A stretch of 64,000 nt of DNA from Gemmatimonas phototrophica (GCF_000695095.2 NZ_CP011454.1:3100001-3164000); one strand, 5' to 3'. Numbered from the stretch's first letter, positions 44,318-54,416 are shown. Notes: generated from the letters alone by a model not told the origin. Numbers and translations are program-made.

Positions 44318-44866
44318 TCAGAACACGGACTCGTGGTGGTATGCGGGCGAGGGGGTGCCCTCACTGTCTAATGGACTAGGCCGCCCGGAAAACGTCACCA
44401 GCGAGTCCAGCAAGCGAACGGTGGATGGGCCGATGCCACGGACGTGACGGAGCTCTTCCAGACGGCTGAACGGGCCGTGACGGTCCCGCCATTCCACAAT
44501 GCGTTTTGCGAGGGCCGGACCGACGCGGGGAAGCGTTTCTAGTTCCTGGGCGGTCGCGGCGTTCACGTCCACACGAGGAGGAGGCGTCGGCGCCACACCA
44601 CGTGATGGTGTCGGCGCTTTCTGACGCAGACTTAATGATGGACGTTTGACTCCGGATTTTCGGCGCCTGGGGGCGCGGGCCGCAGAGTCCACGGCGGCGA
44701 CCTGCGCGGCCAAGGCCCGTTGGGCCAGCCCGGAGTCGGGGGCTTGCCGGGTTGCCTTGGCCACGTCGGCATCAAACCGCTGCACGCCCACGGCCCGCAC
44801 GCCCACCGCGGTGAGGGCAATGCCGGTAATGAAGGAGAGGGCGAGTCGTTCCTGCTTGGTGGCCAT
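44318..44866 (-). CDS. ComEA-like helix-hairpin-helix DNA-binding protein
   Basis: A 182-residue protein with an N-terminal membrane anchor (LALSFITGIALTAVGVRAVGVQ), a basic Pro-rich linker (about 60-100) and a C-terminal tandem HhH domain (NAATAQELETLPRVGPALAKRIVEW and VRGIGPSTVRLLD). This is the architecture of ComEA, the periplasmic DNA receptor in natural transformation. Its position 15 bp upstream of pilB links DNA uptake to the pilus motor. It is longer than ComEA proteins that carry only an anchor and HhH, because of the linker. Confidence 0.88.
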   Translation of the reverse strand: MATKQERLALSFITGIALTAVGVRAVGVQRFDADVAKATRQAPDSGLAQRALAAQVAAVDSAARAPRRRKSGVKRPSLSLRQKAPTPSRGVAPTPPPRVDVNAATAQELETLPRVGPALAKRIVEWRDRHGPFSRLEELRHVRGIGPSTVRLLDSLVTFSGRPSPLDSEGTPSPAYHHESVF

Positions 44867-44975
44867 GGGCGCACGATAGTGCGCAACGGCCTGCGGAGCG
44901 GTACCGGGATTACGCCGGTTGGGTCATTGGAACGACTGATTGTTGTGCAATAGCTATGGCATTTGAACCCATGAC

Positions 44976-45089
44976 ACGAAGGCATCCGAGGCATCCGAGG
45001 CACAGGAGGTCACGATGCGCGGTCCAGTCATTCGGGCTCCGTCACATTGCTTTGACTACTGAGAGGCCTTGGATGCCTCGGATCCTTCG
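44976..45089. terminator. Long imperfect inverted repeat after sprA
   Basis: The arms 44976-45002 and 45064-45089 pair over about 25 positions with one mismatch and one 1-nt bulge; the left arm contains a tandem CATCCGAGG duplicate. The loop is 61 nt. It lies 31 bp after the SprA-like stop on the minus strand and upstream of the comEA-like gene, so it could end the large transcript or be a transposed repeat. Confidence 0.55.
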
Positions 45090-45119
45090 TGCCATCGATT
45101 CAACGCCCCACACGCGATC

Positions 45120-48100
45120 CTACCGCATTTCGCCGGCAAAGAAGCGGAGCTGCAACACCGCCGAGAAGATGATGTTTGAGGTCTGGCGGTTGTAGTTGCG
45201 GTCGAAGTTGATGATACGGCTGCCGGTGAGCGTAAAGCTGACCAGTTCTGACAGGTCGGTATTGGCGTTCAGGTTGAAGGCGCGCCGGCCGTTGTTGGTG
45301 AGCACGCTGGTCTGCGGGGCCACCGCGGCATCATCGCCATTGCTCACCGACGTACCATTCACGATGCTGGAGTTTTCTTCGCTCTGGTACGACAGCGACG
45401 TGCGCATCTGACCGTTGCGGGTGTTCCACTTCTTCGGCAGGCGGAACGAGCGCGTTACATCGAAGGACATGCGCTTGGTATCGCCGCTGGTCACGGCTCC
45501 GGGGCGTAATTCCTCTCGGCGCTGACGGTCGAGCGAGGCGTTGGTGGCCAGATTGCCGAGGAACGTCCAGGTAATGGTAGTGGAGAGCGGCTGACTGCGG
45601 GCAATTAGGCGGCTACGGTCGGCGAGACCACCGGTTTCGTTGGGGATGGTGGTTTCCTGCTCGGAGACCAGATAGCGACCGTTCACGTTGAGCAGTGAGA
45701 TGACCTTTTTGAGGCGGTTGGGGCGCCAGCTCCAGCGCACCGTAAAGTCGGGGCGCACGATCTGCGTGCTGGTAATGACCGCCTGGAAGCCGTCGAGGGT
45801 ACGCCGTGTCCACGTTTCCGTGGTGCCGTTCTCCACGCGCGACTGCACCGTGAGCGAGAAGGGCAGATTGAGCGCCCCCGAGAGGGTCCCCCGCCGCAGG
45901 CGACCGGCTGTGGTGGCGAGCCGCGAGTCGAGACCGCGGAACATGTCCACGCCACCCAGACCGAACTGATAGCCAAAGCCGGGAATGAAGGCGGTGTTGT
46001 CGTAATTGGAGGTGAGGCTCTGTTGCCACTGCAGGTCGATAGGCGCGAAGAGCATACCCACGCGCCGCATGAGTGTCCGCTCGCGTGTGCGCGCCGTCGT
46101 AAAGCGGGCGAGATCGAGCGTGGTGCCGAGGTTGAGCGACTGCGCAGCCCCCAAACGCTTGGGCAACCGGAAGGCGCCCGTCGTATCCTGCTCACGCAGC
46201 AGGGCGCGGGCGTTGGGATCCTTGTTGAGCGTGAAGTTGCTGGTGAAGTCGATGCGTGGGCGCAGCCACGAAATGGTGGAAGGGGAAAAATTCAGGGTGG
46301 AGGTGAGAGTGCGTTCACGCTCGAGCCCCAAGTTGCTCCCCAGCAGCGATAGCCGTTCGGCGTATGCCGCCTGTCCACGGTCGGTGCTGTCGGGCTGTGC
46401 CTCCGCCAGACGATAGTCACGCAGGTCGAGCAGTTGCCGCGCCTGAACACTGGCCGCGAGCGTAGGGGTGGGACGGAACTCCAGCGACGCGTTGTTCTGC
46501 CAGAAGTGCGTGAGCCCGGTGGTGACCTGCCCTGTATCGGTCAGCGACGCGGCCGCTTTGGTGAACGACGTGGTGGCGTTGGAATTGCGAGCCAGCGAGC
46601 TACTGAGACGGAAAGCGGTGGGCGACCAGCGGATACGCTGCTCGCGGAACGCCCGTACGCCATCCGACTGCCGCAGGCGCTGTGGCAACAGGCGGAAAAG
46701 GGCGTCCACGAAACCAGGGAGTTTGCTCTCGCGGATATCACTGGCCAGGTTGAGCCCACCGGACATGACATAGGAACTGGTACTGAGTTCCTGGAAGGCA
46801 CTTTGCGACCCGGAGGTGGACCATGTTCCTCCCAGTGTCAGACCATTCACCAGCGGGGCATACCACCCCTTCTCCAGCGGGGCCACGCGCCGCAATGACA
46901 GCGAATAGTTCACCCGTCGATCGCGGGGATTTCGCAGCCCATCAATACCTTCGGCGCGTACATCCGAGCGATTGATGAACAGTTGGTCTATGCCACTGGA
47001 CGCGTAATCGACCGTGAGTGGGAGCGCGATACCCAGCCGCGCCGGGAGCATTCGCTCGAGGTGCAGCGTAGTCCCCACACTCACCCCGCTGGTGGTGAGG
47101 AACGACGGGGTTTCGTTGAGCTGTCGGAAGTTGGGATCGCGCCGGCTCAGGTTGACACGGAAGTCGGCCAGATCGCCAGCGTTCATGCTCACGCCCACTT
47201 CACCGGCAAAGCCTACGTCGTCCACGACATCGGTGAGGCGGACATCGTTCACCCACAGTTCAAGGGTGTCGCCTGCCATGATGCCGGTGCCGCCACGGGA
47301 CACACTATCCATGCGCACCATACCAACGGCCAGCTCCTGCACGCCGGCAAGATTGGGAGGCGTGACAGCCGGGTCGGCGCTGTACACGATGTACCCGTCT
47401 TCGCACACCGCATAACGACGCACAGCGAGGCCACGCGGTTTGCCGGAGCGCTTGATGAGTTCCAGGTCAGCGCCGGAGCATTGCACCGAATCGGCGCTCC
47501 CGGTCAGGAACGCGTTCTCCAATCGTGCGCGCAGCATCTGAAAGCGCGTGAGATCCACGCGAACTTCCGGGAGCCAATCGCTTTGGCTGGGGCCGGCGTT
47601 CACCGGCGTGCGATACATGTAGAAGTTGTGTTCGTCGCGCCCGATCTTGACGTAGCCATTGAGTTCTCCGTTCTCACCCCAGCCGTTGCCACGCCCGCGC
47701 ATCCAGAGACGGAGCGTGCGATACCCCATGAACGTCTTGGTGCCCTCGGGGAAACGGAAGAACGCTTCAGCACGGTCGTAAGTGCGGAATTGCCGGCCGG
47801 GCAAGCCGGTCTGCAGGCGCAGCGCGCGCTCATTCACCTGAATGCGTTGATTCTCGTAGCCGGACTGCCGGTTCTCCGGAGCTTCGGCCACCCCAGGTGG
47901 TGCGGAGTACGGCAGCGTAGCCGTGGAATCGAGTGTGCCCACCACACTGGCCACGACGTACCCCCCGACGGTGCCGGCGGAATCACCGGCGGCGCCCGAG
48001 AGCGGCTCAGTACCACGCTTGAGCCACGGCGCCCCGACCAGCCGCAAACGGGCGAGTGCGATACGGCTGAACTCATCATCGGCGGCCGCCGCACTGGAGA

Positions 48101-51100
48101 CCATGGTGAGCCGCATGGCACGCATGCGGCGATCATTGGGGGTATTCAGTTCCTCGGCTGGCGCACGCCAATTGAGCCGGACCTGCACCCAGCACAACGA
48201 GTCGCTGGTGACTCCTGCCGAGGTAGAGTCACGCTGCTGATAGCAGCGACCTACGCGGGTCCAATTGCGCTTGTCGCCAAGGTCCACAACGAAACGCTTG
48301 AGCTGCTCCTGCTCAGTGGCGTTGGCGTCCAGATTGAGCTGGCCGTCGAGATCAATATCTTCTTCGTCGAGGCGATTGTTGCGCACCGTGCAATTGGCAC
48401 GACTGTCACCCAGCACCTGCACGACTTGCAGCGACTGCGTGCAAATGGGCACCCGATTTTGCGTGGTAACGACCGGCGCGCCACTGGTGCGATTCACCAC
48501 GACCAGCGTATCGGCAACGTCGCCAGCCACCCCGCGGTCGTTCTCCACCGCGTTGAATGCGCGCGAGAGCGGATCACGCTCGCTGTCGAGTCGGTTGTAC
48601 CCTACGAATCGTTTGCCCCGATAGGTGCTGTCCACCGGCAGTCCGGGCCGCACCGGTGCGTTGACCGTAAGCGTTTCCGGCGCAAAGGCCACACTGTTTT
48701 CGCTGATGTCGCCAAAATCGAAAATGAGTGTGGGATTGCGTCGGACTTTGTTGTCTTCGCTACGTACCAGCGCAAAGAATTCGATGTTTTCGATGCGGGA
48801 GAGATCGGTACCGCTGGGGCTGAGGATCGTGCGCATGGAGCGCCACCGCCGGCCGGTAGGGGTTGGGCCAGCCAGACTGTTGTCGCCCACGGTCCAGGCG
48901 AAGCGACGATTCGCGGTCCCGGGCTCGAAGTCGAAGATGCCACCTGTCTTCAGTGGGTAGAGCGTCATCCACAGCAATTGTTCGGCTGGCAGTACGCCAC
49001 CGCCCACAATGCGCACCGCCGGGTCGATCTGCTGAATGTTGAACTGGACGAAGTTGCCGCCCACATCCACGCCATTGTTCTGGAAGGCCATGGTGGTGGC
49101 GCGATTGAGCGAGAAGACGCTGCTCCCCACCCCTGCCAGCGAGTTGCCCAGCGCCGGTCGGGAGCCAAAGTACCAGGCCGCTTCCGACATGGGGAGTTGC
49201 CGTTCGGCCTCCCCTTCAAAGCTTTCAATGTACGCCTGCCCCGCCGCGTTGGGCTGTGGCTTGCTCATGGCAAACTCGCCCTGAAAGGCAATGCGGGAGC
49301 GGCTGCTGGACGGAGTGAAGGGCAGTTTGGTGAGCAACGAAGTCAACGCCGACGCGTCCCATTGCAGGGCCGCCGTCACGCCGGCCACCAGCGAGCCTAC
49401 GGGCTCAAAGCCGAGGGGCGGACGATTGAGCGAGGAGCGTTGCTGCTGGGAGATGGCGGTGAAGGCGATCTGCCCATTCTCCAGCGGGAATTGCGATGCA
49501 AACCCCAGAATGGTGGTGGGCGCCGCGGCAAAGAGCGGATTTTCCTCGTAACGCACCGAAACCTGCCGCGGGCGCGCAAAGAGCGTATCGGGACGATTGA
49601 AGGTGATGAGCCCCAGATCGTAGTCGATGGTGTAGTCCTGCTCCTTGACCAGTTCGCGCCCTTCGATAGCCACCCGCTCCGAGTTGGGGCGGACCTGAAT
49701 GGTGGAGAGCCGGATGGACTGGCTGTTGCCGCCTCCTTCCGACTGGTAGCTGACCGCCATGCGGTAAATGGCCTGCGGTCGCTGCGCCGAATAGAGGTAC
49801 TCGTTGGGATAGCGATAGAGCGTGTCGTTGGCCGGGTTGGCTGCCGGCTGGGCCAGCCCGGTGCGCGCAAAGGGCTGCACCGACGGGAAGAAGACGAAGT
49901 AGTCGGGGATGAGCTTTTGCTGACCGCCGCCGGAGAAGTTGGCGCGGAAGTTGGGATCGTTGGGGCGCGGCCAGACGCGGTTCTCCACGTCGAAGGAGGC
50001 CGAGTTGGTAGGCTGCGCGAGCCCGAAGAGCTGCAGGTACGTTTCGCCGCGCGACGGGTCGATGGGCTTTTCCTGGTCCCCCGACGTCCCGGTGACCAGC
50101 TTCATGCCAATGGACTGGCGCAGCAGGTCTTCGCCACCGAGGCGATAGACCGATTTGATTTCGCGAAAGAAGTAGGCCGGGTTGTTGGGCTGGAGTTCCG
50201 GCTCCCAGAGCAGATTGGCGAACTGCGGTTCGGCCGTGAACTCGATGTCGGGCGTCCCGCCGGTATTGGGGTTGCGGCCGGCCTGCCCGTTCACGTTCAC
50301 CTCGTAGGCCACCGCCAGGCGCTCGTTATTGAGGTTGAGCGGCCGAACGAGGGCAATCCAGAGCATGGACGGGTCGACATAGTAATCGACGTTTTCGCGC
50401 AGCACTTCATAAATCTGCCGCGAGTTGTTGCGTGCGCCGCGCACGGAGAACTGCGGGCCGCGCGGATTCTGGTTGGCGGCACCGACCAGCTGGCGGTAGA
50501 GGTACAGCCGGACCGGACGCACCGAATCGGGGAGGGCGGCCGCCAGCTGCTGCATTTGCTGGCGATTGAGCAGATCCACGTTGGGATAGCCCGGGAGCTG
50601 GCGCGGGTCGATGGTAAAGAAGAACCGGCGCGTTTCGATCTGAATGTCCTCAATGACCCGATCGACTTGCTGTTGCGTGCGCTCGCCGACGGTAAAGACG
50701 TTGTCCTTGGAGACATTGCCCTTTTGCTGGGCCACGATGGAGGTAAAGCGCATGGGCCCGAGCTGCCCGGTGGCTTGCACGCCGTAGTTGCCCGACGGGA
50801 TACCGGAGGTGAGGAAGCGCGACGCCGGGGGCTGGAAGGTGACATTGCCCACCTCCAGCGTCTGCAGGATTTCGTCGCTTTTGCCCTGGTACCGAACGGA
50901 AATGTTGTTGGAGGCGTCGAACTCGCGTTGCGAGTCGTAGTCCACGTTCACGAAGACGCGGTCGGCCACGACGCCGCCGGATCGCACGTTGAACTGGAAA
51001 TCGAAGGCCGGCTGGAAGATGCCGGAGCAGTTGTTGCCCACGATGGTGAGCTGGGCGGTGGTGCAGCGTTCGTTGCGACTGCGCTGGACCTTGGATTCGA

Positions 51101-51671
51101 GGCGGGAGTTGAGCGAGATACCCAGGTCGCCGATGTCACTGAGGAAATCAGCGGCGTTGGCCACCGGATTGGCCTCGGCGGGCTTCTGCGGGGCCAGGGG
51201 GACCAGGGCTCCCGGGGTGGGCGCAGGAGCGGCGTTTTGCAGGGAGCCGGGGGGGCCAGCCACCGCGGGACCGACCGGAGCGAGGGCGGCGAGGTTGGCT
51301 CGGACCACGGTGCGGGCCCAGGCGTCGGCGAACCGTTCACGGCGGAGGCGGGTGGCGGCCTGCACGGCACGCTCCCCGACGCCGGCCGGGTCGGGGCGTA
51401 TAGCGGGGGAACGGTCAAGCGCCCCGGGGCGGCCGGAGGTGCGCAGCACGAGGGAATCGCGCAGGAGCCGGGCCGCGGGCGGGAGTGGGAGCCGGATGGG
51501 GGTAACCTGGGCGGCGAGGGGGGTCGCCAGCAGGGATCCAGCGGTCACCACGGCCCCAAGGACCGCCTTGAACAACCTGCGCACCGAACTCCGGTCGTGG
51601 GGTACCACGCGTTCCCCGCCGGGCGCCTGCCCGTGGGGCCATGGTACGGTCTCAAACAACAAGTGCGTCAC
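45120..51671 (-). CDS. SprA-like giant outer-membrane protein
   Basis: A 2183-residue exported beta-rich protein matching the SprA family. Matching regions include the N-terminal LLWEPELQPNNPAYFF stretch, SYIESFEGE-like IESFEGEAERQLPMSE, ENIEFFALVR, DFGDISENSVAF, DGQLNLDANATEQEQ and NPRDRRVNYSLSLRR, with long barrel-like repeats to the C-terminal Phe/Arg-rich end. SprA is the type 9 secretion translocon in Bacteroidota; here it may export proteins or act in the envelope, but no other T9SS gene is in the window. The signal peptide lies at about 31-54. ATG 51671 leaves only 61 bp to the divergent lptF start; GTG at 51608 is a plausible shorter start. A strand-opposite frame of 1572 codons is a composition shadow. 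Confidence 0.85.
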   Translation of the reverse strand: MTHLLFETVPWPHGQAPGGERVVPHDRSSVRRLFKAVLGAVVTAGSLLATPLAAQVTPIRLPLPPAARLLRDSLVLRTSGRPGALDRSPAIRPDPAGVGERAVQAATRLRRERFADAWARTVVRANLAALAPVGPAVAGPPGSLQNAAPAPTPGALVPLAPQKPAEANPVANAADFLSDIGDLGISLNSRLESKVQRSRNERCTTAQLTIVGNNCSGIFQPAFDFQFNVRSGGVVADRVFVNVDYDSQREFDASNNISVRYQGKSDEILQTLEVGNVTFQPPASRFLTSGIPSGNYGVQATGQLGPMRFTSIVAQQKGNVSKDNVFTVGERTQQQVDRVIEDIQIETRRFFFTIDPRQLPGYPNVDLLNRQQMQQLAAALPDSVRPVRLYLYRQLVGAANQNPRGPQFSVRGARNNSRQIYEVLRENVDYYVDPSMLWIALVRPLNLNNERLAVAYEVNVNGQAGRNPNTGGTPDIEFTAEPQFANLLWEPELQPNNPAYFFREIKSVYRLGGEDLLRQSIGMKLVTGTSGDQEKPIDPSRGETYLQLFGLAQPTNSASFDVENRVWPRPNDPNFRANFSGGGQQKLIPDYFVFFPSVQPFARTGLAQPAANPANDTLYRYPNEYLYSAQRPQAIYRMAVSYQSEGGGNSQSIRLSTIQVRPNSERVAIEGRELVKEQDYTIDYDLGLITFNRPDTLFARPRQVSVRYEENPLFAAAPTTILGFASQFPLENGQIAFTAISQQQRSSLNRPPLGFEPVGSLVAGVTAALQWDASALTSLLTKLPFTPSSSRSRIAFQGEFAMSKPQPNAAGQAYIESFEGEAERQLPMSEAAWYFGSRPALGNSLAGVGSSVFSLNRATTMAFQNNGVDVGGNFVQFNIQQIDPAVRIVGGGVLPAEQLLWMTLYPLKTGGIFDFEPGTANRRFAWTVGDNSLAGPTPTGRRWRSMRTILSPSGTDLSRIENIEFFALVRSEDNKVRRNPTLIFDFGDISENSVAFAPETLTVNAPVRPGLPVDSTYRGKRFVGYNRLDSERDPLSRAFNAVENDRGVAGDVADTLVVVNRTSGAPVVTTQNRVPICTQSLQVVQVLGDSRANCTVRNNRLDEEDIDLDGQLNLDANATEQEQLKRFVVDLGDKRNWTRVGRCYQQRDSTSAGVTSDSLCWVQVRLNWRAPAEELNTPNDRRMRAMRLTMVSSAAAADDEFSRIALARLRLVGAPWLKRGTEPLSGAAGDSAGTVGGYVVASVVGTLDSTATLPYSAPPGVAEAPENRQSGYENQRIQVNERALRLQTGLPGRQFRTYDRAEAFFRFPEGTKTFMGYRTLRLWMRGRGNGWGENGELNGYVKIGRDEHNFYMYRTPVNAGPSQSDWLPEVRVDLTRFQMLRARLENAFLTGSADSVQCSGADLELIKRSGKPRGLAVRRYAVCEDGYIVYSADPAVTPPNLAGVQELAVGMVRMDSVSRGGTGIMAGDTLELWVNDVRLTDVVDDVGFAGEVGVSMNAGDLADFRVNLSRRDPNFRQLNETPSFLTTSGVSVGTTLHLERMLPARLGIALPLTVDYASSGIDQLFINRSDVRAEGIDGLRNPRDRRVNYSLSLRRVAPLEKGWYAPLVNGLTLGGTWSTSGSQSAFQELSTSSYVMSGGLNLASDIRESKLPGFVDALFRLLPQRLRQSDGVRAFREQRIRWSPTAFRLSSSLARNSNATTSFTKAAASLTDTGQVTTGLTHFWQNNASLEFRPTPTLAASVQARQLLDLRDYRLAEAQPDSTDRGQAAYAERLSLLGSNLGLERERTLTSTLNFSPSTISWLRPRIDFTSNFTLNKDPNARALLREQDTTGAFRLPKRLGAAQSLNLGTTLDLARFTTARTRERTLMRRVGMLFAPIDLQWQQSLTSNYDNTAFIPGFGYQFGLGGVDMFRGLDSRLATTAGRLRRGTLSGALNLPFSLTVQSRVENGTTETWTRRTLDGFQAVITSTQIVRPDFTVRWSWRPNRLKKVISLLNVNGRYLVSEQETTIPNETGGLADRSRLIARSQPLSTTITWTFLGNLATNASLDRQRREELRPGAVTSGDTKRMSFDVTRSFRLPKKWNTRNGQMRTSLSYQSEENSSIVNGTSVSNGDDAAVAPQTSVLTNNGRRAFNLNANTDLSELVSFTLTGSRIINFDRNYNRQTSNIIFSAVLQLRFFAGEMR

Positions 51672-51732
51672 GCCCCAACATCCGCGGCGGTTCGCCCTTG
51701 ATAAAGCGGGTGGTCCGCTGGGAATTTACGTC

Positions 51733-53334
51733 GTGAAGCTCCTTACCCGCTATGTCATCCGCGAGCACGTCGGCCCCCTCGTGTTCGCCCTGTCGGCCCT
51801 GACGTCGCTGCTCATGCTGCAGTACGTCGCGCGCCAGCTGGCCAATCTGGCCGGCAAAGGGCTGCCATGGTCCGCCATTGGCAAGTTTTTCGTGTTGTCC
51901 CTGCCCTTCACCATCGCCATGACGTTGCCGATGGCGGTGCTGGTGGCCACGCTGTACGCGTTCGGGCGCATGGCGGCGGAACACGAGATTACCGCGTTCA
52001 AGGCCAGTGGGGTGCGCGTACGTTCGCTCATGGCACCGGTGCTGCTGTGTGCCTTGCTGCTGTCGCTGTTCATGGTCTGGTTCAACGACCAGTTGCTGCC
52101 GCGCACCAATCATGCCTTGCGCATCCTGAACAACGACATCGCCAAGACCAAGCCCACATTGGCGCTCAAGGATCAGGTGATGAACCCCATTACCGACCAG
52201 TTCTTTTTGCGCGTGGCCCGTACCGATGCGAATACCAATCGCATGTACGACGTCACCATTTACGATCTGCGCAAAGGGCCGGAGCGACAGACGATCTACG
52301 CCGACAGCGGTCTGTTTCTGCTGGACGCAGCCGGTGAGAACCTGCAGTTGCAGCTGTACGATGGCCACGCCCAGGAATTTGTGCGGGGCGATGCCCGCAA
52401 ACTGCAGCGGAGTTTCTTCCGCACTCAAACCGTGCAGCTGCGCGGCATTGTGAAGCAGTTTGAGGCCACCAAGGAAGATGGCTATCGCGGTGACCGCGAA
52501 CAGACGGTGTGCCAGATGCACCAGACGTACATCGAGAACGCCAAGGAGTTCACGCGACTGCGTGGCGACTACATGGACAATGCAGGTCGGCTGGCCGGCA
52601 AGGGCAAGCTCATTACGGTGACCCGCGACCGTCCGAAGAAGGAAGTGCTGGCCACATTCTATTGCGAGCGCCTGCTGGGCGGGCTGTCGTCCTTGCTGCT
52701 CCCGAAGAAGGCGAAGGCGCAGTCGGTGCAGCTGGTCAAACCCGATTCGGGCGGAACGCCGGCCGATTCCGGGCAGCAGCGGGATACCGGCACGGTGAAG
52801 GTAGATACCGTAGCGGCAACGACGGACACGGTACCGGCGCCGGTCGTGCCGGCGGTGGCTACGCAGGACACCATGACGGTGTACCAGGCGGCCATGAATG
52901 CGGCCCAGCAGCAATTGCTGGCCCAGCGGGAAATTCTCGACGGTCTGGCCGTGGAGATTCACAAGAAGTTCGCCCTGTCGTTTGCCTGTCTCGTGTTCGT
53001 GCTCTTTGGGCCGCCCATTGCCCTGCGCTTTCCGCGCGGTGGCGTAGGGGTCACCATTGGCGTGAGCATCGTGGTGTTCGGGTTGTACTACGTGTGCCTC
53101 ATGGGCGGGGAGGCCTTGGCCGACAAGGGACGGCTGCCAGCCTATGTGGCCATGTGGATTGCCAACGTGGTGTTTTCGCTGGCGGGCATCGCGCTGCTCT
53201 GGCGGGTGGAGAGCACCACCGATACTTCACGTGGCGGCGGCTTGCGTGACTGGTGGGCCGACCGGAAGGCGCGTCAGCAACTCATGAAGGAACTGGCCGG
53301 CACGAACACCACGTCCGCGGCGGCCACCGCATGA
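51733..53334 (+). CDS. LptF/LptG-family lipopolysaccharide export permease (first gene)
   Basis: A 533-residue YjgP/YjgQ permease. Its N-terminal three-helix block begins with KLLTRYVIREHVGPLVFALSAL and includes PMAVLVATLYAFGRMA and EITAFKASGVR, family signatures. A periplasmic jellyroll-like domain follows, then three C-terminal helices. Between them is a long extra region (about 250-405) with two cysteines and a Thr/Asp/Pro-rich stretch; typical LptF/G proteins are about 360 residues. The start is GTG 51733 because no ATG precedes the first helix and GGGA lies 11 bp upstream. It overlaps the next permease by 4 bp. No LptB is nearby. Confidence 0.9.
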   Translation: MKLLTRYVIREHVGPLVFALSALTSLLMLQYVARQLANLAGKGLPWSAIGKFFVLSLPFTIAMTLPMAVLVATLYAFGRMAAEHEITAFKASGVRVRSLMAPVLLCALLLSLFMVWFNDQLLPRTNHALRILNNDIAKTKPTLALKDQVMNPITDQFFLRVARTDANTNRMYDVTIYDLRKGPERQTIYADSGLFLLDAAGENLQLQLYDGHAQEFVRGDARKLQRSFFRTQTVQLRGIVKQFEATKEDGYRGDREQTVCQMHQTYIENAKEFTRLRGDYMDNAGRLAGKGKLITVTRDRPKKEVLATFYCERLLGGLSSLLLPKKAKAQSVQLVKPDSGGTPADSGQQRDTGTVKVDTVAATTDTVPAPVVPAVATQDTMTVYQAAMNAAQQQLLAQREILDGLAVEIHKKFALSFACLVFVLFGPPIALRFPRGGVGVTIGVSIVVFGLYYVCLMGGEALADKGRLPAYVAMWIANVVFSLAGIALLWRVESTTDTSRGGGLRDWWADRKARQQLMKELAGTNTTSAAATA

Positions 53335-54416
53335 GCCGACGTTTCATTACCCCGCTCGACAAATACATCGCCGGCGAGTTCACCCGCATCTTCACCGTCA
53401 CGATCATGGGCTTTCCCGTGCTCGTGTTCGTGATTGATCTGGTGGACAACCTGCGCAAGTATCAGGAAAAGAAGCTCACCGCACAGGCGCTGGCGTTGAG
53501 TTACCTGTACTGGATCCCCGACACGCTGTTCATGATTCTGCCGGCGGCGGTGCTGTTTGCCACCGTGTTTTCCATTGGCACGTTTACGCGGTATTCAGAG
53601 ATCACCGCGGCCAAGGCCTCCGGCATCAGCTTCTACCGATTCATTGCGCCCATTCTGGTCATGGCCACGCTGGCCATGGGGCTCGACCTGGTCTTCAGCG
53701 AAATCGCGCCGCCGGCCAACGCCGAACGCATCAAGCTGCTCGCGGGCAAGGTGCAGAACGCCGAAGATGACCGCTACAACTTTGCCTTTGCCAGCGACCG
53801 GGGGCGCGTGTACCGCATTTATACCCTCAGTGTGCGGGGCAAGTCGGTAAGCGACCTGGAAATCGAGGAGCGCGGGGGGCCCAAGCGCCCGGGGCTGCTC
53901 ATTTCGGCCAAACGAGGCGATTGGCACGCGACTCGCGGATGGATGCTGCAGTCGGGGGTGCTGCACGTGATCCCCAACGAGACGGCCGATCTGGCCTTCA
54001 GCTTCGATTCGCTGGTGGACCGCGGGCTCAAGGAAACGCCACAGGAGCTCCGGGCCAACGCCCGGGAACCGGAAGAGATGCGGTTTGCCGAGCTGACCCA
54101 GTATATCCGGGCGCTGGAGCGGTCGGGGGCCGACGTAAACACGCTGAAAGTGGAGCGCATGCTGAAGATTGCGATCCCCGTAACGTGCCTGATCATTGCG
54201 CTGTTTGGCGCACCGCTGGCCACCAGTTCCCAGCGTGGCGGGGCGGCCTACGGTATTGCCGTCAGTCTCGCCACGACGGTGTTTTTTCTGGTGCTCATTC
54301 AGCTGACAAAGGCCGTCGGGGGCAAAGGGTTACTGCCGCCGGAGACTGCGGCGTGGATTCCCAACATGCTGGTCGGTACTTTTGCCATCATTCTGATGTC
54401 CCGTGTTCGTACCTGA
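53331..54416 (+). CDS. LptG/LptF-family lipopolysaccharide export permease (second gene)
   Basis: A 361-residue partner of the preceding gene, with the normal family length: three N-terminal helices (about 15-115), the jellyroll-like periplasmic domain (about 130-265) and three C-terminal helices (about 270-355). It reads KYIAGEFTRIFTVT at the start and has SEITAAKASGIS, the family's characteristic loop. The ATGA overlap with its neighbour and shared fold indicate that both form the LptF-LptG inner-membrane complex that extracts lipopolysaccharide for transport to the outer membrane. Confidence 0.93.
   Translation: MSRRFITPLDKYIAGEFTRIFTVTIMGFPVLVFVIDLVDNLRKYQEKKLTAQALALSYLYWIPDTLFMILPAAVLFATVFSIGTFTRYSEITAAKASGISFYRFIAPILVMATLAMGLDLVFSEIAPPANAERIKLLAGKVQNAEDDRYNFAFASDRGRVYRIYTLSVRGKSVSDLEIEERGGPKRPGLLISAKRGDWHATRGWMLQSGVLHVIPNETADLAFSFDSLVDRGLKETPQELRANAREPEEMRFAELTQYIRALERSGADVNTLKVERMLKIAIPVTCLIIALFGAPLATSSQRGGAAYGIAVSLATTVFFLVLIQLTKAVGGKGLLPPETAAWIPNMLVGTFAIILMSRVRT

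Noticed and set aside
46983-51701. 1572-codon open frame antisense to the SprA-like gene
   Set aside because: It has no recognisable domain, is rich in His, Gly and Arg, and reads as the mirror of high-GC codon use in the real gene.
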